Below are positions 1 to 10,181 of a stretch of 64,000 nucleotides of DNA, in pieces. Below the pieces are notes generated by a model. That model made no database searches. It was not told where the DNA came from and saw only the letters and a program-made list of their open reading frames with translations. A program made the position numbers and the translations under genes. The stretch comes from Zasmidium citrigriseum (taxonomy: Eukaryota > Ascomycota > Dothideomycetes > Mycosphaerellales > Mycosphaerellaceae): contig NHNW01000013.1 in assembly GCA_002786025.1 (NCBI GenBank), positions 186,001 to 250,000 of the forward strand, written 5' to 3'. Each line of letters opens with the position of its first letter. Position 1 is the stretch's first letter.

Positions 1-582
1 TTGACTTCGAGCGAACATGATGACGATTGCCCGAAGCTCCGCATCGATGCCCTGGGGACCGGTACGCAGAAAGGTTCTGGTCAGCTCCCAGAGGAGCCCA
101 GATTCTCTGACGCTCTGTAGAAAGTCGCCAACCACAGTGACATAGTCGGAAGCGGCATCGTTTGGATGGTAGACGACATAGAGCGACGTCAGGTACGACG
201 ACGATACCACACTCGCTTGAACTTCTGTCATTCCTGGAATGGGCGCCATGAACGCATCTGGAGTAGAAGCCCTACTCCGGAGGGAGTTCGGAGACGAAGG
301 GCTATATGGCTGAGGAGAATTCAAGGACGAAGAACCCTGACGTGGTGAGTTCGGCGAGGCGTGGCCATTTTGGTATGGTGGTGGTGCATTGGGAGAGGGG
401 TAGTTGACTCGCTGCGGAGAGTTTGGATTGGATGCACCGCTTCGTTGTGGAGAGTTCAGGGAAAAGGCCTGGCCATTCTGTTGTGGTGAGTTGGTAGATG
501 CAGCTCTTTCCTGTCGTGGTGAGTTTGACGAGGAGTTGCCGCCCCCTCGAGAGCTATTGCGCGGTGAAAGAGGACCAGGCAT
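1..582 (-). CDS. Unknown protein with NSP repeats, 3' end off window
   Basis: The reading frame is open on the minus strand from an ATG at 582 to the window edge, giving 194 codons without a stop, so the C-terminus is missing. Residues 1 to about 105 are low complexity and carry about eight NSP units (NSPR, NSPQ, SPNSPR, NSL), spaced about 10 residues apart. A hydrophobic, apparently helical segment follows, containing ESGLLWEL and ending VIMFARSQ at the edge. That segment resembles the middle of the protein at 2055-2471 (NEGHLYWF, then VVQNFARLG). I do not recognise a family and see no signal peptide. It appears to be the first of four related minus-strand genes. The start is the first ATG before the repeats; an upstream exon cannot be excluded. 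Confidence 0.6.
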   Translation of the reverse strand, partial: MPGPLSPRNSSRGGGNSSSNSPRQERAASTNSPQQNGQAFSLNSPQRSGASNPNSPQRVNYPSPNAPPPYQNGHASPNSPRQGSSSLNSPQPYSPSSPNSLRSRASTPDAFMAPIPGMTEVQASVVSSSYLTSLYVVYHPNDAASDYVTVVGDFLQSVRESGLLWELTRTFLRTGPQGIDAELRAIVIMFARSQ

Positions 583-944
583 GTTTGACACGGTCGTGGA
601 CTGACTGATAGGTGCAGAAAAGCGTTCTCGTTCGATGGGTTCTGCAAGAGGCTCGAGGATCAAGAAAGGAGAACCGCCTACGACGTTTTTATATTGGCAG
701 TGGCCGCATGGAGGCATATCGAATTGTTCGTGCAAACGTAGAGAGAACGGCTGACATTGATGGCTGACTATACAAGCATAGAATGACAACACACAAACGA
801 CCGCAGACAATCCGCCAGCAGAAGCACCAACCCCGGTTCGCAAATGTCGAGTCCAACGCCACCTTGCGGCACAAAAGACGAATGTATCAATCGAAAGCAG
901 ATCTGTCATGGCGATTGACGTTGAATATCTCAAGACTCGACCGT
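583..944. other. Intergenic, no gene seen
   Basis: This spacer of 362 bp lies between two same-strand genes. Overlapping short frames exist but none has a coherent protein. It probably holds the 5' region of the gene at 1-582 and the 3' end of the next one. Confidence 0.5.
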
Positions 945-1421
945 TCAACGACCATTTGGTACGTCCGGGATCGTCGCCCACAATTCTGGTCCCGGCGATC
1001 TCGCATCCGTATTCGTCACAAGGACTTGCTCCTCCGGCGTATCGTTGAAATGATACCTTATTGGCATGAAGTTGTAAATGTACGTATCGATGAGTCTCCG
1101 ATCACGAGCGTCATGGGCCAGTCTTTGGATGATCTCCTTGTGCACTTGCTCACTGACTTGTGCTGGACTGCCGCCATCTGTGAGAACTTTCAGCAGCTCT
1201 GGAACAAGTCCATGGTCGTCCACGTCGTTGACCCAGTTCTCAGTGATGGTCTGGATGCTGCTGTTACGATTCAACTGGTTTTGGGCGTTGAGGTGGTCAC
1301 ACAGCTGCTGTTTCTGTTCGCGAGAAGCTGATGGGGACGAGTTTCTATTTTGCTGAGGCGTGCTCCCTCCATTGCTCGAGGAATCGACGCCGTTCGTTTG
1401 TGGCCGGTTCGATGCGGACAT
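945..1421 (-). CDS. Unknown small protein, paralog cluster member 2
   Basis: A single-exon frame of 158 aa opens at ATG 1421. The first 55 residues are Asn/Ser/Gln rich and twice contain the motif NRNSS, echoed as NRNSP in the gene at 2935-3387. The rest is a predicted helical segment with the pattern IIQRL...RRLIDTYIYNFMP, which parallels the LIEDFKWFMP of the 2935-3387 protein and the LIEGFVDLLRP of the 2055-2471 protein. No signal peptide, membrane segment or catalytic motif is visible. I do not recognise the family. It is most likely a lineage-specific gene expanded in tandem. An additional 3' exon is possible. Confidence 0.55.
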   Translation of the reverse strand: MSASNRPQTNGVDSSSNGGSTPQQNRNSSPSASREQKQQLCDHLNAQNQLNRNSSIQTITENWVNDVDDHGLVPELLKVLTDGGSPAQVSEQVHKEIIQRLAHDARDRRLIDTYIYNFMPIRYHFNDTPEEQVLVTNTDARSPGPELWATIPDVPNGR

Positions 1422-2054
1422 TTTGGGGTTTTGATAGTCAAGGATGATTCAATGTGTCTGCAGAAGGCCGCTGGCTGTTTTTGATGCTTCGAGGGGAAGG
1501 CTGGTTAACATGACTTATATACAAGAGTATGAGGACGCATGATCGATCGTTTGGTAAGGCATAGAGTAGCAACTGACAACCGAAGCTGACCAAACAAACA
1601 ACAACTGACGACTGATCACAGAGCAAGCTATCAAGTCAACGTCAACGTGGACATCTGAGCTCTATAAACGCAAGGAGCAATCCATAATATAGGTTAAGGC
1701 TCTCAAGCAGAGCCTTGTCATTTGCTGCAGCCAACATCTTCATCCATCGCATACTTAGGTACACTTGAATGTCGGGAATTCCAAGAATTGTCGTGGATCA
1801 CAGATGGTAATGTCGTGTCTTTCTTTTCCCAAATAGGAAGCTGTGAATGGCGCTAGCATGTGATCGCCCAAGACAGAAACCTTATGTATCTGCTGCAAAG
1901 CCAAAGTGGCGGAGAGCAACCAAGAAGCAGCCTTAGATGCACCTGATATCTATCGTCTTCGAGTGAACACCTACTAGCGGGACATACTTCATCGAAGAGA
2001 ATTGACGTAAAAGGATCTATCAATGCCCTCCATTCCCCGCCAAACGGCGACACA
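1422..2054. other. Intergenic, no gene seen
   Basis: This stretch of 633 bp is moderately AT-rich. Only short, stop-interrupted frames are present and I see no RNA gene or repeat. Confidence 0.5.
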
Positions 2055-2471
2055 TCAGTTCCGTTTCGGAAACCTCCCACACTCCACTTTTCTCCCATCT
2101 GGAACCTTCAGCAAAACGGTAGCTGGTTCATCTCCCTCCGCTCTGTAAGAGACATCAAAGTCTGGCCGCAGCAGGTCCACAAACCCTTCGATGAGTGGTA
2201 CAGAGCCCAGTCTGGCAAAGTTCTGGACAACAGTCATTGCCAGAACAAGGATTGGGTTTGTAGTCTCCGTGAAGCTCCCGGCGAGGCTTCCAATGAACCA
2301 ATACAGGTGTCCTTCATTGGTCAGTAGAGCGAGGTAGCTTCGAACGTCTTCTGCTAAAGGGGGGCTTTCGTTGAAGGTATCATCTGTGAGTAAATTGATT
2401 GCGAAGCTCCAGAGTCTAGCTATTTCCTTTGGACTACTTGAGAAGGCTGCTTGGTCTCTCGATTCGGACAT
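2055..2471 (-). CDS. Unknown small protein, paralog cluster member 3
   Basis: A single-exon frame of 138 aa opens at ATG 2471. Unlike its neighbours it lacks the Asn/Ser/Pro-rich leader and begins directly with a helical domain. The segment from about residue 45 (YLALLTNEGHLYWF...VVQNFARLG) aligns by eye with the end of the protein at 1-582. The following LIEGFVDLLRP matches the LIEDF/LIDTY motif in the other two members. No known domain, signal peptide or transmembrane helix is obvious. It is likely a cytosolic, lineage-specific protein; its function is unknown. Confidence 0.55.
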   Translation of the reverse strand: MSESRDQAAFSSSPKEIARLWSFAINLLTDDTFNESPPLAEDVRSYLALLTNEGHLYWFIGSLAGSFTETTNPILVLAMTVVQNFARLGSVPLIEGFVDLLRPDFDVSYRAEGDEPATVLLKVPDGRKVECGRFPKRN

Positions 2472-2934
2472 TTTGAATTTGGGATAAGTGCTGGTGCGAG
2501 AGAGGAGTGAGAATGGAGAGCGACGTTCTTGTTATGCCGAGCTCGTAGAGGCAAACAATCGAGACAAGGTCGGATGTCAACTGACAATAAATCTCGATTG
2601 ATCTGGGATATCGATCTCGCAGACTTAAGTGCCCACTAATACTATGGGTAACTTGACAAAGACAAACATAAGAAGCCGAGATACATAGCAGGTGTCTCCT
2701 ATCACTCCTACCTCATTGCAATACCTATGATCACATTTATTCGTCATATTCAGGTCCATAGAGTCGGGTATGAAGTGTAATCAACATGGTCTACGATAGC
2801 GCGCCTTGACTATGAGAGTACGTAAAGATCGAAGCTCGCCTCCAAATTGCCCAGCCCCTGATATCACGCAAGTACAAGATTTGCTCGCCAGATGAATCGC
2901 GCTTTACCATCGACGATAGCAGTTCCAATGAGAC
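2472..2934. other. Intergenic, no gene seen
   Basis: This AT-leaning spacer of 463 bp between same-strand genes contains no coherent frame. Confidence 0.5.
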
Positions 2935-3387
2935 TCAGATGTTAGTCCGAGCATTGAGCGGCATGAACCACTTAAAGTCCTCGATCAACTGCTCTTGTCC
3001 CCAGCGGCGAAGTATGACTCCAAACTCCCCCCACATGGCATTCGTGACGTTGGTGCTCTCACTGACTTCCTTGAGGTGGCGGGCACACTCAATAAAAAGT
3101 TGCTCGTTGTGGGTTAACAGACGTCTGCCAAAATCCTCCCCCCTGTTGTCGGCCTCGATGGGGATAGGGTTACCATGGTTGCGAAGCCTGACGAGGTGGT
3201 GGGCGACATTGCCAATCGACCATTCATTGACGTTCATGGAAGCCAGGTTTCCATTCTGAGCAGGTGAGTTTCTATTCAGTGCAGGCTGGATATTGATCCG
3301 AGGAGGCTGATCATCGTTTTGTGCAGGTGGACTATCTCTCGATGGAGTTGAGACTCCAGACTGCATATAGGGAGGTGGCGGCGGCAT
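2935..3387 (-). CDS. Unknown small protein, paralog cluster member 4
   Basis: A single-exon frame of 150 aa opens at ATG 3387 with a run of five prolines. Residues 1-55 are Pro/Asn/Ser rich and contain NRNSP, the motif also seen in the gene at 945-1421. The C-terminal half is charged and helical, with WGEFGVILRRW followed by LIEDFKWFMP, which is the shared C-terminal signature of this cluster. No known family is recognised. The four proteins differ a lot in length of leader and in sequence, suggesting fast divergence after tandem duplication. Confidence 0.55.
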   Translation of the reverse strand: MPPPPPYMQSGVSTPSRDSPPAQNDDQPPRINIQPALNRNSPAQNGNLASMNVNEWSIGNVAHHLVRLRNHGNPIPIEADNRGEDFGRRLLTHNEQLFIECARHLKEVSESTNVTNAMWGEFGVILRRWGQEQLIEDFKWFMPLNARTNI

Positions 3388-3760
3388 CGTTACAGTTGAT
3401 GATCGAAGTCTTCGAATCGTGGTTTCTGAGGAAGGCTGTCTTGGGCTGCTGGTTGATGTAGAAGAAGAATTGAATCTTTTCTAGCGACACTTTATACCAA
3501 GCTGCTTGGGGAGGCATGATCTATCGAACAAACAAGATGGGCAACTGACATGGAATAGCAACCGGCCAAGAATGTCTAATGATGTCGTAAAGTGGTTTCG
3601 CAAACCAGCGGCGGAGTCTAGCAATGCGGTGGCGAGACTAGCCAACATGACTTGGAGAGCAATTGTTGACTGTTGAAACTGTTTCCAGTGAGGTCGAAGG
3701 TCTCAATCACCCAGCGGCAATGTTTGTTTCAAGGAGGATCTCTTGATCTAGTCACGCTCC
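3388..3760. other. Intergenic, no gene seen
   Basis: This spacer of 373 bp lies between the paralog cluster and the NPC2-like gene. Nothing recognisable is present. Confidence 0.5.
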
Positions 3761-4387
3761 TCATCCTCGAACAACCTCCAGCTCTCCGTAGAGACAAGCA
3801 ATAGTCTCGTTCTTGCCATTCAAGGCCTCAATCGTGGTCTCAATCACATTTCCTTCTCCCACAAACCACACATATGCGTACGCGGTAATCTCGACTCCGC
3901 CCTTGCTGGGCGGACATCGAGGACCATCCTCTTGCATGACTTCGTCGAATGGGTTGCAGAACTTGTACTTGAGATCTAGCGGATCATATTTGCTTCCTTT
4001 CTGGGCTAGATGGACTCGTACTGTTGCGTCGTCTGTGAGGTTCTTCGAGAGGGTACCATTGACCATCAATTGGATGGGTTTGGCGCTATAAGTGTCCAGG
4101 TCAGTATGCTAGGTTGTGGCGGTGTCCAAAGTCTTCACCTACATATGCAGCTCATTTGGTATCAGCGTCACCCAGTTTACATCCAGTACGTCGTTCGTGA
4201 TTTTCGCCGTGCAGTGCTTGAATGGCGAGTTCCCTGGTATTGAGAGCGCATCTCCAGTGTCGCCATCATGTTGCATGAGAGTTCGGTCATGTGGTGAGAA
4301 AACCGCTTGCTGCACTTTCTGGGCTCCGCAGGAAACGCACAAAGATATCATACTGAAGACAAGGTAGCTCCAATGATGTCTGTTCAT
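3761..4387 (-). CDS. NPC2: NPC2-like phosphatidylglycerol/phosphatidylinositol transfer protein
   Basis: This is a predicted secreted or vacuolar ML-domain lipid carrier of 189 aa; family members bind sterols or anionic phospholipids. The exons are 4143-4387 and 3761-4085. The 57-bp intron (4086-4142) runs GTAGGT...TATAG and joins in frame as NELHIAKPIQL. The start at 4387 gives a hydrophobic signal peptide (about residues 1-21). The mature part then shows the family layout: SIPGNSPFKHC, a short strand pair, NGTLSKNL, FCNPFDEV, CPPSKG and a late cysteine (IACLYG), so the usual disulfide cysteines are present. Length fits the fungal PG/PI-TP family. It is most likely functional and constitutive. 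The exact ligand cannot be read from sequence. Confidence 0.85.
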
Positions 4388-5140
4388 CTTGATATGCCGC
4401 CGCGTGGGAAAAGAGGAGGCGAACGTTGGAGGTCAAACAGAATGCGGTGGTTGCGGTTGAAAGTGGATCGATAGTTGGTACGACGGTGGCACAGTAGTTA
4501 TGTGCGCCTGTTGAAACACCAACAAACTGCTGCACAGCCTCGGACTGTCTCCAAGGATCGGGCGCTTAAACCAACGCAATGCCAAGAATCATATCGATGC
4601 GCTAAGCCAAAGTTTAAATGTAAAGACCGGGACCGATCGGTGTGCAGTGTGCATCGTGTCCGGGAGGTCCATGAGTGTTCTTCCAAGTCCGATCTCCATG
4701 TCCAGCGATATGCAGACTGGGGGCATAGAGGTGGTCAATCTTCGTCAATTTCCCTGATCTTTCAAGGAACGTCAAACTCGGGCGATCATTTTCAGGAGGC
4801 ACAGCACGACTTAATGAGGAGTGCGAATGTTGTTTCTCGAAAATCGTCGTGATCATGAAATGCCCGCATGAGTGCTGCGGCGCTTTGAAGCGTCAAGTTG
4901 CATTGCGTCCAACACTTTGAGTACCTAGCCCCCTGGCGGTAACAAGTGAAAGCAAGCACTCTGTGCCTCCCACATGCAGTACACAGCCATCTTCAATAGG
5001 CGCTCAACCAGGACCTCCAGGTGCTCCAGCATCAAGATGGCCGACCAGGAGAGCTTTAAGAATGCCCTCTTGCTCCGCGAGACGAACGGAGTATGTTTGT
5101 TGTAGACCAGTGCAGTTGGTTACGTTGAAATTCGATCAAA
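4388..5140. other. Divergent intergenic region, no gene seen
   Basis: This stretch of 753 bp lies between the start of the NPC2-like gene (minus) and the SGNH hydrolase (plus), so it should contain both promoters. The overlapping frames in it have no recognisable protein content. Confidence 0.5.
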
Positions 5141-6670
5141 ATGTGGAACTTTTGGAGTCTCATCCTGATTCTAGCCATCCCAGAATGCACCTTCGCACGC
5201 CCATCGCTCATGATAGAGCGTCAGTCGACCACGGATCCACCATCGTTCGAGATCAGTGCCTTGGGAGACTCTTATGCAACTGGAGTTGGCGCCGGCGACC
5301 TATTGGAGGAAGGGCAATGTCTGCGTTTTAGCCAGGCATACCCACAGCAGCTGAATGAAGATGCAGTAATTCCAGGAGACCCTGCTCGACATCGATTGAA
5401 CAACATCGCATGCTCTGGGGCAACCGGTGCAGATATGATGGAGACACAATTCCTAGATGTTGGCTTTTATGATCCAATCTTCGGTACGTGCCTTCGAAGA
5501 CATGACGGAAGTGTGTCCCACTGACAAGATAAAGGCTCCAGACCAGCTTTCGGCCACCCTTTGATTGCCACCCTGAGCGTCGGCGGCGATGACGTTGGAT
5601 TTCCAGATATTCTTCAAAATTGCATTTACGAGATATTCAAGACCAAAAGCTGCCCTGAGCAGGTCGAGGAAACCTGGACGAAGCTCAGATCTCCGGAGCT
5701 GGGCCAGATCCTCGATACGGTCATTTCCAAGACAATGGATAAGGGGAGAGCTGGACCAGCTGGTGGTGATTTCGAACTCTTCGTGACTGGATATGCTGAC
5801 TTCTTCAATGTTGACACTGATGAATGCAATTCTGCTAGCTTTAGCATCCACCATCCCTGGGGCAACGATACCTACTTGACGAAGGAGCTGAGGACCACTT
5901 TCAACGACATGTCAAACGCCTTGAACAGTGCACTCGCAGCAGCTGTCGCTCGCCAGGGGCAGGGTGTCTATTTTGTGAACTGGGACTCGAATGAGGCGCT
6001 GAATGGTCATCGATTTTGCGAGCCAGGGGTGTCTGAGCCGGACTTGGACCGAGAAGATACTTGGTTCTGGCACTTCCCCTACGACAGCTGGGAGGGCAAC
6101 CAGTTCCTCGACATCGTCGCAAAGACCTGGGATCCTAGCGTCAATACATTCGCCGATTTCGAATCAAGACATGGCGGCGTACTGCCTCCAGTGCCACAGG
6201 CTGTCAAATCTGCGCCGAATGTATGGGATGCCTTGGCACAAAACGCGAATGAGACGGGCCTGCCATGGCACCTTCTTGGAAAGTACGTGCGAGTCTTTCA
6301 TCCGACGATTCCCGCTCATGGACACATACGAGATTCTATCCTTGGCCGATACCGCTTCAGCTCTGGCGAGGGCTCCAATTCACCCCCAAAAGCATTCTGT
6401 CGAATCAATTCTGGACTTCTGTATGACACTTTCGACGTCAAAGTTGCCAACGTCGATGCATCCAATTTCAAAGACTGTGTGGGTCTTTATGATGCTCTCC
6501 AAGCACTCAGTACCGTCACAGGCTGGGCATGTGGCAAGTCCGATGACGAAACTTGGCAATGGGAGGCATCCGGACGAGTACCAATTGGTCGAGGCGAAGA
6601 AGTCTCGAAGGCCATCGCAGCGGCTGGCGGTCCGGACTCGGCCATCTGTCTGGGCTTCGACCCGGACTGA
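5141..6670 (+). CDS. Secreted SGNH-type lipase/esterase
   Basis: This is a predicted extracellular serine hydrolase of 492 aa in the SGNH/GDSL superfamily. The exons are 5141-5483 and 5535-6670; the 51-bp intron ends ATAAAG, and the junction restores GSRPAFG. A signal peptide (residues 1-20) precedes block I, GDSYATGVG, with the nucleophile Ser44. Block III is present as GGDDVGF just after the intron, with Asp in place of the usual Asn. A block V-like FHPTIPAHG region supplies candidate His residues. The spacing of these blocks resembles the large fungal SGNH esterases rather than small GDSL acetylesterases. The substrate is unknown; ester or lipid hydrolysis outside the cell is the safest inference. 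Confidence 0.82.
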
Positions 6671-6946
6671 ACTTGATGGAGCGTATTGCGTATCGTAGAT
6701 GTACCTATATTGTACCGAAATGTAGTTCTGCCTCTTGCCATACCGACATACCACAGTCACGTTGCCACCTCAACGAGCGCGAGCATGGACACACGGAAAC
6801 AAGAAGTGCCACGTGTGAGTCCCAAAGAGGCATGTTGTATGAGCTTTGTTGGCTGTACATGATTCACAATGGACAAGAAGATTGTCGGGAGAACAGGTGT
6901 GGTCAAAAAGCTCAGTTACGTAAGCAGCTATGACATGTAATTTCCC

Positions 6947-7549
6947 TCACTCCTCGATCTTCAGAATCAGCTCATCGTCGCTGGCCATGACCACTTCCAA
7001 TGCTGTTGGCAGCAAGTCGTCCCTCGATACTCGGCCTTTCTCGCCAAATATATCCGCGATGCTTCGCTCGTAGCACAGAATCCGTTGAGTCTTGAGCGTG
7101 ATGCGATACTCGTGGCCAACCTCTAACTGCCGCATGGGATCCGAGCTCGGATCTATCTCTTCCAAGGGTCGATACGCGACATGCGGCTTTGATGCATGGA
7201 GCTCCACGACTGATCTGAGGTACAGGCTGCCGTGTGGATCACAGGTGCCTGGAAAGGGATTGTTGTGGATGACGGGCTTGCCACTGGTGAGGTCGAAGAA
7301 GTCGAAATGCTGATTGCGGAACCAGTCCTCGAGGACCGTACCGGTATCGAACTCTCCGATGAGTTCGAACGTGGCCAGAGCAGGGGTCAAGAGCGTGGTC
7401 GTGACGGAGAGGTATGGCTTCTTGTCCTCTGGATCAGACCGGCGGTACACGGCGGACGACAACGACAGCTCCACCTTGACTTTCGCTTCTACACGGCAGT
7501 GTCAGAGGCTGTGCCACAATAGTTGCTCGTTCCACTTACCTTTGGTCAT
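6947..7549 (-). CDS. Conserved unknown protein with a 10-nt first coding exon
   Basis: The model gives 183 aa from exons 7540-7549 and 6947-7488. The intron (7489-7539, 51 bp) has a textbook GTAAGT donor, and the junction reads MTKEAKVKVELSLSS in frame. The alternative, starting inside exon 2, would need a non-ATG codon, so the micro first exon is preferred. The sequence is rich in beta-type segments (VKVELSLSS, YLSVTTTLL, HEYRITLKT) and ends in an acidic tail (DDELILKIEE). It has no signal peptide, membrane helix or known motif. I do not recognise it. It converges with the SGNH hydrolase (276 bp between stops). Confidence 0.65.
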
Positions 7550-8458
7550 TGTGGAGGAGAAGAATAGCGACTTCAGCTTCTGAAAGATGAAAAGGATGAA
7601 GTCTCTTGATGTTCGAAGCATGGCTTGATGGGTTGCGGGGAAATCACATGCAACACGCAAAGACTTCGATGACAGCTGACGCTTAAGCCAGGCGAGTGGA
7701 GGCACTCTTTATTTCTGTTGCATGCCCAATGTGGGAATAGCCAACAGCTTGCTTGCTGCCAGCATGCGGCACAGCGGGCGCCTGAGTCTCCCCAGGCGCG
7801 TACATGAAACAGAAACGTCCGTGGCGTAGCAGCATCCATGGACATTTTCAAGCCATTCTGGAGAGGTCCTGTGCCACATACACAGCACATCATATTCCCA
7901 ACTATGCAGAACAAAAGCCCAATTGAGTCGAATTCAACATGGAATGCATGTGAGTAGGCATCCCCTCTGACCAGTCCGGTCTCCAATGCAGTTGGTACAC
8001 TCCCGAGCAAAGTCCTTCGAGCCTTTGCACAAGTGACCGCCCATTAGAACCGTATTGAGGATAACGCCTCCCAACTTGGAGAAACCGCCATCTCATGCAG
8101 TTGGGCGGCGTCGGTACTGACGAAAATACTCATGTGCTTGCCTTCAGACACCCCTTCGGCGCCTCTTGGATTTGATAGAGGCGGAGCAAGAACAGTTCTG
8201 GCCACTACGGGTGCTCTTTGCGAAAGCAACAATGGCTTTGACGAGTCTCTCACTGGACGCAATTGCACGGTCTGCACTGCCCGACGGCGCCTACATACCG
8301 ACACGGTAACTCCTTGACGACGGCAACTAACAACAGAAACGATATATAAGGATCAGGATGAATTGCGTCCTCAGCTCAGCATCAATGCACACTGCCGTTG
8401 ATTCATTGAAGCACCCAGACCTACTTATTCACTTGGAACCCCTTGATCTCTCGACAAC
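7550..8458. other. Divergent intergenic region, no gene seen
   Basis: This stretch of 909 bp should hold the promoters of the unknown minus-strand gene and the metallopeptidase. Several overlapping frames of 60-145 codons occur on the minus strand, but their composition looks like non-coding shadow and none has a supportable start or motif. Confidence 0.5.
8343..8350 (+). promoter_or_regulatory. TATA box of the metallopeptidase gene
   Basis: TATATAAG sits 109 bp upstream of the ATG at 8459, a normal distance for a fungal TATA plus 5' leader. A clear TATA element is consistent with a regulated secreted enzyme, though this is an inference. Confidence 0.45.
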
Positions 8459-9440
8459 ATGCTATACAGATTTTACATCACGCTCGCTGCCCTCGCCACC
8501 TCTTCTGTTTTGGCGCTCCCAAATGCACAAGTCACCAGGACAGTGGTGCCCATTCCAGCAGCGGCATCGCCATATCCTGCCCAGCCTACAACAAACGAAT
8601 TCTATTACGAAAACTATGACGAAAACGACGCCACGGACAAGGACAACCGACTTAAAGTCCACACGGCTTTCACGGCGTGGGCAGAAGTAATGCAAGCCGC
8701 TGTAGAATCCCTCGCTGATAACTCCGACACCACATTCGACCGCTGGTTTCCCCCGAGCGTCAAACGTCAGCAGCCTCAGCGCCAACCTCTGAACGCCCGT
8801 GGTTATGTGCGAAGCATCTTCGCGCAAGTGTTTCGACCGGATGCCAACAACCCGACGCCTCATCCACGTGTGACCACCATGGTCAATCGTAAAGACGACC
8901 TTCGCAAGGCCTGTAAGGCCAACACTAAAGCATATACCATCCCTGACACGGGCGAATTCCACGTCTGCGATCGCGGGTTCACGTCACAGCCCACATCGGC
9001 GAGGGACCTCAAATGCGACGATCTCGGCACTCAAGTCTCCGAGAAGATGAACTCGCTCACGGGGACGTTGGTCCATGAGTTCATGCACTGGGATCGTGTT
9101 GGGGAGGATGTACTGCACTCAGCCGGTGAGTATTGTGCAATCGCTGTGAGCTCTCGTACCTTTTGCTCATTGCTGACGGCTTCAAGGCGCCATTGTTGAT
9201 ATTGAATACGGAGCCGGGAACTGCATGCGCATGAAGGAGGGTCCCAAGAGACAGGACACCTTCATCAACGCCGACAGCTACAAATGGTTCGCTTTGAACG
9301 CATACTACAACAAGCGATGCAACAAGAACTTCGGCGATCCCCTCATCACCACCGAGGGCTTCGAGGAGAGCACGGCTGAGCTGGAGGACAGTCCTCTGTA
9401 CGATCCCGCCCTCAGCGACGGAGTTTTGGCTGGTGTCTAG
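8459..9440 (+). CDS. Secreted zinc metallopeptidase, M35/Lys-endopeptidase-like
   Basis: This is a predicted secreted aspzincin-like protease of 306 aa. The exons are 8459-9125 and 9187-9440, with a 61-bp intron (GTGAGT...TCAAG) that joins as HSAGAIVDIEYG. A signal peptide covers about residues 1-20. The zinc motif HEFMH is at 206-210, followed by DRVGED, which may provide the aspartate ligand. The late ADSYKWFALNAYY segment resembles the region after the active site in deuterolysin-type enzymes. The 200 residues before HEFMH are poorly conserved in appearance and may include a propeptide. Cysteines around ACKANTK, HVCDRG and LKCDD fit an extracellular fold. The family call is good; substrate specificity is not known. 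Confidence 0.75.
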
Positions 9441-10181
9441 TCATCATGCCAACCGGAGGCTTGCCAACACCATCATGTCAAAGACCCAACCAAAGATCAA
9501 AAGACCTGAGATTGAACGCAGCTATGATGAGACGAAAGTGAATGACGGAATTGAGCCATGTAACATTAACGAGATTGTAACATCCTATGTATTTGCACCA
9601 AATGCTTTGAGGCTATGCAACTCTACGCTCCCGATTTCTTCTCTTCCGTCGACCTTGCTACTCTTACTACTGCTCTTTTCGCTGCCCAGAACCAAACAGT
9701 TACTGCAATCCCAGAAGCTACACACAATCCGTCATCCTGCACGTATACAATCCAAAGACAAGAGCATATCGATCACGCAGCAAAGTTCAATCGATGACAC
9801 AACTCCCATCATCACATGTCACCCACGCTAACTCCTGCCACGTAATCCACCCCAAAGTGAAGTCCAAAATTCCCCCAGCCAAACAAAGACCCAACTCTCC
9901 CTCCCAAAATACCCATTCACTGGATCGAAATCATATCTCACTAAATCGAAATCACTCCCCACATACTTCGCAATGTCTCTCTGCCAGCCGGCGACTGTTT
10001 CATACCCGTCAAGCACACAGCACTTGCCACTTCCTTCGCTCTTTCCCTTCAAGCCGTCCCCTCCTTCTCTCGCCCCGTCCCTTCTTCTCCCGCTCTCGTC
10101 TGTCGGTGTTGCTTCCTCCCACATCTTGAAGCTTCGACCACGACCTTAATACATCACACCCCCAGCAGCAGTCTTCCTGCC
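9441..10181. other. Intergenic region with left copy of a direct repeat
   Basis: This stretch of 741 bp lies between the metallopeptidase and the AT-hook/Cys protein. Apart from the repeat copy near 9795-9915 I see nothing coding; the sequence is C- and A-rich on the plus strand, like a long 5' leader. Confidence 0.5.
9795..9915 (+). repeat. Direct repeat, left copy
   Basis: About 120 bp here match 11087-11215 at roughly 75-80% by eye. The shared exact blocks include AACTCCCATCATCACATG and GTGAAGTCCAAAATTCCC, with small indels between them. The copies lie on either side of the gene at 10182-10974. Read on the minus strand, both encode GEFWTSL, but the frame breaks in one copy. Confidence 0.75.

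Noticed and set aside
9794..10129. Frames on both strands over the left direct repeat, including a minus-strand GEFWTSL peptide
   Set aside because: The corresponding peptide in the right repeat is in a different frame context; the repeat does not keep a common reading frame, so it looks non-coding.
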